A stretch of DNA of 64,000 nt. Source: JBBRCE01 sp038205115. Its GTDB lineage: Bacteria > Planctomycetota > Planctomycetia > Pirellulales > JBBRCE01. The translations under genes and the position numbers were made by a program. The notes under the pieces are model-generated. The model saw only the letters and a program-made list of their open reading frames with translations, did not search any database and was not told the origin of the DNA. Every line of letters starts with the position of its first letter. Within the stretch, counting starts at the first letter, position 1. Shown here piece after piece: positions 1 through 8,105 of this stretch. The stretch is from positions 1 through 64,000 of the forward strand of contig JBBRCE010000010.1 in assembly GCA_038205115.1 (NCBI GenBank), read 5' to 3'.

Positions 1-975
1 GAAGCTCTTTGACAACTTAACCGGCGGTCGCCTGCGCCCAAGCAGCCTGGCGACCGCTCACACACTCCGATTTGCAAAATGCGATCCGGCGCGTAGCGTT
101 TTGCGCTTGCGCGCCGATAGCAGGAAGTTCGCAGTCTTACAATTCGAAGTGACAAGCCTGCGGTCCGCGCCGAAGCGTCGATAACAGTGCATTTTCTCGG
201 CGCTGTGTCCGCACTGTCCACGGCGATTGTCGAGGTCAAAATCGTTGCCAAGTCGTTACGCCTTGCAACGTTGCCCTTGATCGCTGAGGGAATTGGCGAA
301 AAACTTTTTCTTGTTCGCTTCGCCGCCTTCGATCGTCGCCGACTCCTTCGCCCTGCTCCTTCCGTTGCCCGTCGTAGGCGATGCAGCCAGCGTCGGTGGA
401 TTGAACGGTTGGCGTTGCGTCAGTGAAATGAATGCAATTGGCGATCCGGCGGCGATTGAGTCCCAACTCAGGCGATGCTGGCAGCATCGTTCACGGCAAA
501 CGGACGCAGCGTGAGCGGCCACATTCGCGTTCGCAATGCGGATTCACGAGCCTGCGGTGCGCGCCGCGAGAGTCGAAAAATCGGTGTTGGCAAGCGAACT
601 GTGCTCAATGTCCTCGGACGTTTTCGAGTGCTTCGCCCAGCATAAGTGAAGTGCGGATTGCATTTTGCAGAGGAGTTATGCGGGGTTTGTAGCCTAACTG
701 TTTTCGCGACGCGCGGAGATCGAAAAGCGAAAGGCACCTGCAGTAACGATTTTGCAAAGCGAAAGCCGATTGCAATGTGACCAAAAAGCCGCAACCGGTT
801 GTGGCACGAGCCCACCTGCTGCCGCAACGGATTGGCACAGCGCAATCGGTGTAACCAGTGAGTCCGGCGATGGTCGGCCGAGGTGTTTTGCGATAGAATG
901 CCGACAGGCACGCGATTGATTCCGGCACGGCCGCGCTCGACGTGAGGCCATGGCCGCAACTGTGACGAAGTGAGC
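1..975. other. Non-coding or unrecognised region upstream of thyA
   Basis: No convincing gene is visible on either strand. The open frames here are short, mutually overlapping and Arg/Pro/Ser-rich, as expected from chance frames in GC-rich DNA. A hairpin-capable stretch lies at about 88-115 (GGCGCG and GCGCGCC arms around a second 4-bp stem), without a T-tract. Two short degenerate copies of an AGCCTGCGGT-type segment occur near 155 and 547. The upstream gene may end just before the window. Confidence 0.5.
871..899 (+). promoter_or_regulatory. Candidate sigma70-like promoter for thyA
   Basis: A TAGAAT box at 894-899 matches a -10 element. A weak -35 candidate (TGGTCG, 3 of 6 matches) lies 17 bp upstream at 871-876. 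This would give a leader of about 70 nt before the thyA ATG. The -35 match is poor, so this is a tentative call. Confidence 0.3.
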
Positions 976-1770
976 ATGCAACAATATCTCGAACTGATGC
1001 AGAAGATCGTTCAGCAGGGCGTGCATAAATCCGATCGCACTGGCACCGGCACGCTCAGCATATTTGGCCATCAAATGCGGTTCGATCTGGCTGCCGGTTT
1101 TCCGCTGGTGACCACCAAGAAAGTTCATCTGCGGTCGATCATCCACGAATTGCTGTGGTTTCTGCGTGGCGAAACCAACATTCGCTACCTGACGGAAAAT
1201 GGCGTGCGAATTTGGAACGCCTGGGCCGACGCAGACGGCGAACTCGGCCCGGTGTATGGTCATCAATGGCGGTCGTGGCCGGGGCCTGACGGTCAGGCGA
1301 TCGATCAGATTGGCCAGGTGATCGAGCAGTTGAAGAGTAATCCGGATTCGCGACGGCTGGTGGTCAGCGCCTGGAACGTGGCCGACGTTCCGCAAATGAA
1401 ACTGCCCCCGTGCCACATGCTGTTTCAGTTTTATGTGGCGGACGGGCGGTTGTCGTGCCAGTTGTATCAGCGGTCGGCGGATGTTTTTCTGGGTGTGCCG
1501 TTCAATATTGCTTCCTACGCATTGCTGACGATGATGGTGGCACAAGTGGTGGGACTTCGGCCGGGCGAGTTCATTCACACGTTTGGCGACGCGCATTTAT
1601 ACGCGAATCATTTTGACGCTGTCGAGTTGCAACTCAGCCGCGAGCCGCGGGCACTCCCGACCATGCGGCTCAATCCCGCGGTGAAATCTATCGGCGATTT
1701 CAAGTTCGAAGATTTCACGCTGGAACATTACGATCCGCACCCACACATTCCGGCCGCCGTCGCTGTTTGA
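976..1770 (+). CDS. thyA: Thymidylate synthase (ThyA)
   Basis: Makes dTMP from dUMP using 5,10-methylenetetrahydrofolate, in the cytoplasm. The 264-aa product has the length of E. coli ThyA and is collinear with it from the first residues (MQQYLELMQ) to the end (YDPHPHIPAAVAV). Visible motifs are DRTGTGTLSIFGHQMRF near the N-terminus, the nucleophile in PPCHMLFQFY (Cys146, same number as E. coli) and the nucleotide-binding segment CQLYQRSADVFLGVPFNIASY. The ATG at 976 is preferred over an in-frame GTG at 970 because it reproduces the family N-terminus. Nothing suggests disruption. It faces the following radical SAM gene, with 75 bp between their 3' ends. Confidence 0.97.
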   Translation: MQQYLELMQKIVQQGVHKSDRTGTGTLSIFGHQMRFDLAAGFPLVTTKKVHLRSIIHELLWFLRGETNIRYLTENGVRIWNAWADADGELGPVYGHQWRSWPGPDGQAIDQIGQVIEQLKSNPDSRRLVVSAWNVADVPQMKLPPCHMLFQFYVADGRLSCQLYQRSADVFLGVPFNIASYALLTMMVAQVVGLRPGEFIHTFGDAHLYANHFDAVELQLSREPRALPTMRLNPAVKSIGDFKFEDFTLEHYDPHPHIPAAVAV

Positions 1771-1845
1771 ATTGCTGATACGCGGCGGATGGCAAGCAGC
1801 GGTGGCGTGGAACACGCGATCGGACGGTTGACGCGGGCGGAAACG

Positions 1846-3150
1846 TTAGGTGTATCGCACGTCGCGATGTTCCGGTTCGAAGTAGGCGGGCAGCAGCGAA
1901 TCGATCTGCAGTAAGCCCGCGCGGGTGACGTCGATGCAGTCGCCACGAATGCTGACGAAGCCATCGTCAACATATTGCCGCCAAACATCGGCCCAATCGG
2001 CGAGAATCTCGGTGTCGAATTTCTGGCGAAAATAATTCGCATCGAGCTGACCCGTTTTGATCTGCAGAATCATTTCGCGCACCAGCAGTTGATGCGGCGT
2101 CGGCTTCAAACCGCGCGCGAGCGGCAATTCGCCTTGATCGAGCGCACCAATGTACGTCGGCCAGTCGGGCAGATTTTGGTAATGCACGCCAGAAGCATGA
2201 CCGAAACTGGCGACACCCGTGGCCAATAAATCCGAGCCACGCCAGAGATTATCGCGATAGCTAAAATTAATTTTTCCGGTGTCCTTGACCACGGTGTAGG
2301 CGCTTGAGACCTTGTAGCCCGCGGATAGGAACTGATCGAAGGCGTAGCTCACCCAGTCGCGTTTGGTAGTCCAATCCGCAACCGGCGCTTCGTGCTGTTG
2401 CGTGAGCATGTCTTTCGAGATCAGCGTGTTGAATGGCAATTCCATTTGGTAAATCGTGACGCTGTCGGGCGACATGGCAATGGCGCGGCGAATGTTCTCG
2501 CGCCAGTTGTCCCAGGTTTCGCCCATCATGCCGGCGATCAAGTCGATGTTGGTGTTGTCGAACTGCGCGTCTTGAATCCAGCGCCAGGATTTATCGACTT
2601 CGCCCGAGAGATGCGCGCGGCCGTTGGATTCCAGGACTTCATCGCTGAAGTTCTCGACGCCCAGGCTGATGCGTGTGACTCCCAGTTCTTTGAGCGTGTG
2701 GACTTTGGGCTCGGAGAGCGTGCCGGGCTCGCATTCGAACGTGACTTCTTCCGCGTGATCCCAATTGATGTTGGCCCGCAGTCGGTCGACGAGCGAGGTG
2801 AGCTGTTTGGCGCTCAGGAAGGATGGCGTGCCGCCGCCGAAGTAGACAAACCGAAACGGCCGGCCGCCCATCACCGGCAGTTGGCTGACCAATTCGATCT
2901 CGCGCGAGAGCGCCGCAACATATTGTTCGACATCGTGCGCCGTTTTGTCGGTGTAGACGCGAAAGTAGCAAAACTTGCAGCGTTTGCGGCAGAACGGAAT
3001 GTGTAGATACAAACCGAGCGGAACGTTGCCGGGCGGCGAATGCAGGGCGCTGCGGACATCGCTAAGCGACTCGCTCGTCCATTGCGAGAACGGCGGGTAA
3101 TTGGCAATGAAGTAACTACCGACTTCGGTCTTGGCGGTCTGAGTGGACAT
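1846..3150 (-). CDS. HemN/HemW-like radical SAM protein
   Basis: A 434-aa radical SAM enzyme of the oxygen-independent coproporphyrinogen III oxidase-like group. The iron-sulfur motif is Cys54-x3-Cys58-x2-Cys61 in HIPFCRKRCKFCYF. Next comes the SAM-binding glycine segment VYFGGGTPSFL. The C-terminal part (HQLLVREMILQIKTG through GLLQIDSLLP) resembles the HemN C-terminal domain. The third motif cysteine is followed by Tyr-Phe, unlike the CGC of true HemN. I therefore do not assign coproporphyrinogen oxidase activity; a haem chaperone (HemW-like) or another radical reaction is possible. The ATG at 3150 is chosen because residues upstream of it look non-coding and the family usually starts shortly before this point. 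Confidence 0.85.
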   Translation of the reverse strand: MSTQTAKTEVGSYFIANYPPFSQWTSESLSDVRSALHSPPGNVPLGLYLHIPFCRKRCKFCYFRVYTDKTAHDVEQYVAALSREIELVSQLPVMGGRPFRFVYFGGGTPSFLSAKQLTSLVDRLRANINWDHAEEVTFECEPGTLSEPKVHTLKELGVTRISLGVENFSDEVLESNGRAHLSGEVDKSWRWIQDAQFDNTNIDLIAGMMGETWDNWRENIRRAIAMSPDSVTIYQMELPFNTLISKDMLTQQHEAPVADWTTKRDWVSYAFDQFLSAGYKVSSAYTVVKDTGKINFSYRDNLWRGSDLLATGVASFGHASGVHYQNLPDWPTYIGALDQGELPLARGLKPTPHQLLVREMILQIKTGQLDANYFRQKFDTEILADWADVWRQYVDDGFVSIRGDCIDVTRAGLLQIDSLLPAYFEPEHRDVRYT

Positions 3151-3304
3151 ATCAGCAGGCAGGCGAGGTGGAGGGAGCAGCGGTGATCGACTTCCGTCGT
3201 TCATTATCCCCCAAATGCGCGCTAAGGGCCAGTGGATTGCGGAGTTTCCTGCTGGCTGAAAGCGCAAAATCGATGACTCGATTTCCGCGCGTCGCCCGCG
3301 ATAA

Positions 3305-6300
3305 TCATTGCCCTGTCAGCGTAAATGCTCCCCAATAGAGTGGATGCGCGGCGCCATATTTTGCCCGGCGAGCTTTGATTCGCGACAGTTGGGCGTTGCG
3401 GAGCGATTCGGACTTCGATTGCCCCGCGGCCAAGTTGCCGAAGAAGTCGTTCATCAACTGGGCGGTGGCTTGATCTGGGATTTGCCAGAGTGTGGAGACA
3501 ACCGATTGCGCGCCGGCCAGTTGAAACGCCTGCCGCAGCCCGGCTACGCCCTCGCCGTTGTTGACTTGTCCCAAGCCGGTCTCGCAGGCCGAAAGGACGA
3601 CCAGTTCGGTGCCGCGGAGGTTGACGCTGATGATCTCCAGGCCGGTCAAGACGCCGTCGTCCATGTTGGGCATCTCTGCCAGTTGCCTGCGATTGTTGCA
3701 GCCGGTCAACATGAGCCCACAGCGTACCAAGGGGTTTTCCAGCGGCTCGGGCAACACGAAGGGTGCAGCCGCGCGCGTCTTGGCATCGACCGGCACGAAC
3801 AATGCGTCGGCAACAGGGTTGACTTGCTGGTCGGCAATAAAGAAGCCATGCGTCGAAAGCACCAACACGCGCGGCGGAGCCAGGTGTTTAAAAACGCCTT
3901 CGAGTGCTTGTTGATCCGAATAAACCTTGGGCTCGCCGGCGTAGCGCGTCAGACTCGGAATGATTGCTTCGGCCTCAGCAGCCGTGCCGGGCAGCCGTGA
4001 GACTTGTCCGATCGTCTTTGCTGACCGCGAAACCTCGGCCAGCGAATGTTCGAACGTTGCGGGCGAGGGCGGTGCGTAAGTGGCAGGTGCCGCTGGTGCA
4101 GGTGGAACTGCTGCAGGCGCGGGCGGTGCAGGCGCGGGCGGTGCAGGCGCGGGCGGAACGAGTGCCGATGGCGCGGCAGGCGCAAGTGGAACCAGAGGCT
4201 TGGCAGGAATCTGCGTGCCCAGGATGGCGGCCAGCGCAATTGCCGCTTCGCCTGCCGGCAAATCGTAGTTCGGATTGGTGAAAATCCGTGGCGTGCCGGC
4301 TTTGATTGCCGGATCGATGGCCTGCGGCGTCAAGTCGCGGGCGCTACTGACGAAGCGGATATTCCACTTTTCAATCGCGTAGGTTTTTTCGTCGAGCGGC
4401 AATGCGGCCCACGGAATCAGCCACAAACCGGCATCGGGACAAAGAATGATTTCATCGCTCGTCTCCAAGATTGGCTGCAAGGGAAGCAGCAATTTGCTGG
4501 CAAGTGCCGCCAGCGATTGGTGGAGTTCTTTCTCCGCAGCGACTTCGCCGAGGCGGCCAATGGGGTTCTTGTTTCGATCGGCGTTTTGGCAGGGACGAAA
4601 GGCTTCTTGAAATTCGGCGATTGCTTTGTCGATGTCCGCCGCATCGCCCAGGTCGACAATTTTGGTCTCGCCATTGCCGACCGGCGGCGTCACCCACGCC
4701 ATGTAATGCGCGGCCAGCCGGTGCGGCTCGCCTGGCTTCGCGCCAAATACAACCGGATAAAAGCGCGCGATATCGACCAGCATGCTCTTAGCTGGCATGC
4801 CTCGCCGAATGTCGTTCATGGCAACCCACTTGCCAGCAACAACACTGCCGCCCAAATGCACCATCCGATTTGCCAATTCGTCGACGAGCGTCGACAGCTT
4901 ATCGACCGCTTGTTTATGAGCCGCTTCTTCGCCTGGCTGCGGCGCAAGGTTGATCAGATTTGCCAGTCGGCGACGGTCGCCGACGAGCTCTCGCACGAGC
5001 GGTACGAGTTCGGGCTTTTTGTTGTCGCGCTCGAGAAGTGCTTTTTGAGCCAACATTTCTTGGGCCACGCCTTTACTGTTGGCCAGCCAACCGGCGCTGA
5101 GTTCGGTCAGACCCGCCGCGTTAGGAAATTTCCAGGGCAGGCTTAAAGCTAGGCCAAGGTCGTTGGCGTCGTTTTTCAGATAATTGAGCTGTTCGCGATC
5201 GCTGAGCAATGGCAGAATTTGCGCGGCATGTTTACGAACGATATGTCTGGAAAAATCGAGTTCTTCGGCGGCGGCGGTGACATTGCCGACCGCCGCGTGC
5301 AGCAGGCCAAGGTTCTGCAGCGTCTTGGCCAATTCGGGGCGCTGACTGTCGAGCTTGAGGGCAATGTCGCGCGCCCGCAGATACAACGGCTCGGCTTCTT
5401 GATAACGCCCAAGATCATTGTAGACATTGGCCAAATTGATCAGACTCGACGCCACGTCGGGATGTGCTGGGCCGAAGGCGTTTTCGCGAATTTTCAAGCT
5501 CCGCAAGTATAGTTGCTCGGCTTCTGGATATTTTCCCAGCAACTTATCCTGCACCGCCAGATTATTGAGCGCCAACGCGACATCGGGATGGTTGGGGCCG
5601 AGCTTGGCTTGCTTGGTCTCCAAACTCTTCTGCAACCATTCCAGCGACTGCTGGTTTTGACAGTACGTTGCGTAAAGAATGCCCAGATTGTTCTGTGCCG
5701 CGGCGATATCGAGCGGCGTGGAGTCGGGGCTGTGCTGATAGATGTCCAGCGCGTCTTTGAGATCACGGTCGGCTTTTTCGAACTGCCCCAAATCGGAGTA
5801 CAGGTTGCCGAGGTTATTGAGGCTTTGGGCGACATCGTGGCGATTCCGACCGAGCAGCTTAACGCGAATTCGAAAACTCTCTTGCAGCAAGGGCTCGGCC
5901 CGTTCGAATTTGCCTTGAGTATGAAAGATGGCCGCCAGATTATTGAGGTTATCGGCGACTTCCAAATTTTCCGCGCCGAGACGCGTTTTGCGGATGGCCA
6001 GCGCTTCTTCACCTTTTTTGGCCGCCTCCGCGTAACGGCCTGTCGCCAAATACAGGTTGGCAATGTTGCCGAGGCTCTGGGCAATATCGGGATCGTTTGG
6101 CGGCAGAATGCTTTTTCGAAGCGTCAAACATTCATCGTGCAGTCTTTCCGCGGCGGCAAAGTCGCCGAGTTGTTTTTTTATGTTGGCCAGGTTGTTGATG
6201 ACCGTGGCCGTACGTTTGTCGTTGGGCCCAAAGACACGCGGGGCCAGTTCGCGCGCCTGCTGATAAAACTGACCTGCCTGGACCAAGTCTGACTTGGCTT

Positions 6301-6436
6301 CGGCAGCCTGCGCGGCTCGAAATGCCCGAAAGAAATCGTCATGATCGTCGGCCCTGGCGACCGTGGCCAACGCTAACGACAGACCGCCCAACAGGAATGC
6401 GAAAGCAGCTGAACGTCCGCGAAAAGAACAAGGCAT
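3305..6436 (-). CDS. Secreted TPR-repeat protein with C-terminal CHAT protease domain
   Basis: A 1043-aa protein starting at the ATG that begins a clear signal peptide (MPCSFRGRSAAFAFLLG, then ATVARADD). Residues about 40-410 are a run of tetratricopeptide repeats of the 42-residue NLAxxYxxxGxYxxAExL type (Nephrocystin/kinesin-light-chain-like). A Pro/Ala linker follows at about 760-800. The C-terminal caspase-like CHAT domain has candidate catalytic His863 (LSTHGFF) and Cys951 (LSACETGLG), and ends in the typical YWGAFTLTG. Both catalytic residues are present, so peptidase activity is plausible; the substrate is unknown. It is the last gene of a three-gene minus-strand set with a di-haem cytochrome c protein and an unknown secreted protein. 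Confidence 0.92.
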   Translation of the reverse strand: MPCSFRGRSAAFAFLLGGLSLALATVARADDHDDFFRAFRAAQAAEAKSDLVQAGQFYQQARELAPRVFGPNDKRTATVINNLANIKKQLGDFAAAERLHDECLTLRKSILPPNDPDIAQSLGNIANLYLATGRYAEAAKKGEEALAIRKTRLGAENLEVADNLNNLAAIFHTQGKFERAEPLLQESFRIRVKLLGRNRHDVAQSLNNLGNLYSDLGQFEKADRDLKDALDIYQHSPDSTPLDIAAAQNNLGILYATYCQNQQSLEWLQKSLETKQAKLGPNHPDVALALNNLAVQDKLLGKYPEAEQLYLRSLKIRENAFGPAHPDVASSLINLANVYNDLGRYQEAEPLYLRARDIALKLDSQRPELAKTLQNLGLLHAAVGNVTAAAEELDFSRHIVRKHAAQILPLLSDREQLNYLKNDANDLGLALSLPWKFPNAAGLTELSAGWLANSKGVAQEMLAQKALLERDNKKPELVPLVRELVGDRRRLANLINLAPQPGEEAAHKQAVDKLSTLVDELANRMVHLGGSVVAGKWVAMNDIRRGMPAKSMLVDIARFYPVVFGAKPGEPHRLAAHYMAWVTPPVGNGETKIVDLGDAADIDKAIAEFQEAFRPCQNADRNKNPIGRLGEVAAEKELHQSLAALASKLLLPLQPILETSDEIILCPDAGLWLIPWAALPLDEKTYAIEKWNIRFVSSARDLTPQAIDPAIKAGTPRIFTNPNYDLPAGEAAIALAAILGTQIPAKPLVPLAPAAPSALVPPAPAPPAPAPPAPAAVPPAPAAPATYAPPSPATFEHSLAEVSRSAKTIGQVSRLPGTAAEAEAIIPSLTRYAGEPKVYSDQQALEGVFKHLAPPRVLVLSTHGFFIADQQVNPVADALFVPVDAKTRAAAPFVLPEPLENPLVRCGLMLTGCNNRRQLAEMPNMDDGVLTGLEIISVNLRGTELVVLSACETGLGQVNNGEGVAGLRQAFQLAGAQSVVSTLWQIPDQATAQLMNDFFGNLAAGQSKSESLRNAQLSRIKARRAKYGAAHPLYWGAFTLTGQ
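4113..4157 (-). repeat. Three copies of a 15-bp tandem repeat in the CHAT gene
   Basis: The unit GCAGGCGCGGGCGGT occurs three times head to tail (last base variant) and encodes the repeated Pro-Ala-Pro-Ala-Pro-type linker between the TPR half and the CHAT domain. It keeps the reading frame, so copy-number change would alter linker length only. Confidence 0.85.
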
Positions 6437-6578
6437 GACACACACGCAGTTGATGGAGGGCATTCTGAGGGCGAGTCGCATTAACAAATGCACAATGCAA
6501 GTCAAAATCGACGGGAATCGCCAATTTCAACGTGCCTTGTCGGCCACGCCGGTTGTTGTTTTCATCGTCGTCGGGAAA

Positions 6579-8030
6579 TCACGGCGCGGCTGGCAGATCC
6601 GCTGGAAAACCGGCCTGACGGTTGTAGTAGCGAATGATGGTCGATTCGATTGGCGTCGGGTTCGCCTTGAAGGTTACGACCTTGGTCGCGCTGGCCTCGA
6701 CGGCGCCGGCTGCGACTAAACCGCGGGTAATGTCGGCGAAGCGCGCTTTGAGGATCGACAAATTGTTCACCGCCAACGAATCTTTGGGAAAGGCGCCTCG
6801 GTTGACCGCCACCAGATCGGCGGCGTCTTCGTCGCCCAGCGGCGCCGCCGGCACTTCGCCTTTGAGTTCGGCGAAGACCGTCATCGAAATCAGTCCCGTG
6901 TCGTCACCGTAGTTGACTTCGGTTTTTTTCGAATCGGCAACGGACAGCACGTTGAATTTTTCGCGTGTGGTGGTGTCGATCTGAAAACCTTCGACGACCA
7001 ATTGTTTGCGGTCTGGATCGACGACCCACTTGCGGCAATCGAGATCGCGGCTCTTCTCCTTTTGCAGCGTGTTTTCACCGTTGACCTTGAGCACCACGCC
7101 GTAGCGTTTGCCGTCGGACTTGACGCGTTTGATGATCAGCGCGACCTTTTGCCCCTCGTTAGGTTCGGCAACAAACGCCTTGCCATTTTTGGTTTCGACT
7201 TTGATCGGCTTGCCGTCGTATTGAATTTCCAGCGAGATGGCGGCAGCCGAATCGCTGAGCGGAAAACTGGCTTCTTTAGCTTTGACCTTGGCGGCGGTTT
7301 CGACGGCCTCCTTTTCCGCCTTTTCGATCGTCTCCGTATTCACGGTTTCGATTTTGCCACTTTCGAAAGCCGACCGCATGGCAAAGCTTTCGCCCAGTTC
7401 GCTGAGCGTGCTGGCGTCGACGCGGGCGGTAAACTGCGGAACAACTTTTTGCAATTCGCTGCCGTTCTTGTCGAACATCAATAAGCCGATGCTCATCTCT
7501 TTGAGGTCGGGCGTCACGATCACCACGCCCGTAATCATCACGTCCGGCACGACCTTGGTGTCGCCCCAGGCCAACGGATACTCGCTGGTGAAGAACGTCT
7601 TGCGACCTTCGGGCGTCAAATGGCTAGCGCCAGAAATCTTGGCGGCCGTGGCGCTGGCATGATGAATGATGCCAATCTGCTTGTCATCGGTTGGCGGATC
7701 TTTCAGGATCATGGCGACTTCCAATTGATCGGCCAGCATCGAATTCAGCGCACCGACATTATCGCTGAGCGGTTCAGCGCCCTTTTTGACGCGGAATTTG
7801 AGAATGCCGACGTTCTTGTAGCCTTTTCCGCTGAGCACCTCGATGACTTTGCCGGCATTGGCCAGCAGTTGCGCGTTTAGTTCTTTGGCTTGGGCCGCGC
7901 GGACGGCTCGACCCGGCAAAACCATGGCCAGCGCCATAGCCAGGCATAGTAGCGGTCGACTGTACGCACCGAGAAAGTGCGGCTTACGCACCGGTCGAGA
8001 ATGGATCTCGTTTTTCAATGAACGGTTCAT
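6579..8030 (-). CDS. Secreted protein of unknown function, co-located with CHAT protein
   Basis: A 483-aa protein with an N-terminal export signal: a basic region, then a hydrophobic stretch LLCLAMALAMVLPG ending in AVRAAQA. Residues about 45-120 (GKGYKNVGILKFRV, then LNSMLADQLEVAMIL) recall the start of CsgG/FlgO-type outer-membrane-associated proteins, but I would not assign that family. The rest is a beta-rich, charged sequence without recognisable motifs. It lies 75 bp after the cytochrome c gene and 142 bp before the CHAT gene on the same strand, which suggests co-transcription and a shared extracytoplasmic role. Confidence 0.8.
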   Translation of the reverse strand: MNRSLKNEIHSRPVRKPHFLGAYSRPLLCLAMALAMVLPGRAVRAAQAKELNAQLLANAGKVIEVLSGKGYKNVGILKFRVKKGAEPLSDNVGALNSMLADQLEVAMILKDPPTDDKQIGIIHHASATAAKISGASHLTPEGRKTFFTSEYPLAWGDTKVVPDVMITGVVIVTPDLKEMSIGLLMFDKNGSELQKVVPQFTARVDASTLSELGESFAMRSAFESGKIETVNTETIEKAEKEAVETAAKVKAKEASFPLSDSAAAISLEIQYDGKPIKVETKNGKAFVAEPNEGQKVALIIKRVKSDGKRYGVVLKVNGENTLQKEKSRDLDCRKWVVDPDRKQLVVEGFQIDTTTREKFNVLSVADSKKTEVNYGDDTGLISMTVFAELKGEVPAAPLGDEDAADLVAVNRGAFPKDSLAVNNLSILKARFADITRGLVAAGAVEASATKVVTFKANPTPIESTIIRYYNRQAGFPADLPAAP

Positions 8031-8105
8031 GGGAGGGTATCCTGTTATGAATTTGTAATGCTTGGTGATATCAAATGAAACGCGAATCGTGACGGTGACG
8101 GACAG

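Noticed and set aside
88..115. Hairpin near the window start as a terminator of an upstream gene
   Set aside because: Interrupted stem and no T-tract; the upstream gene is not visible.
4046..5146. Long plus-strand open frame (366 aa) in the CHAT gene
   Set aside because: Cys/Arg/Gly-rich, entirely antisense to a gene with clear TPR and CHAT motifs; a typical shadow frame.
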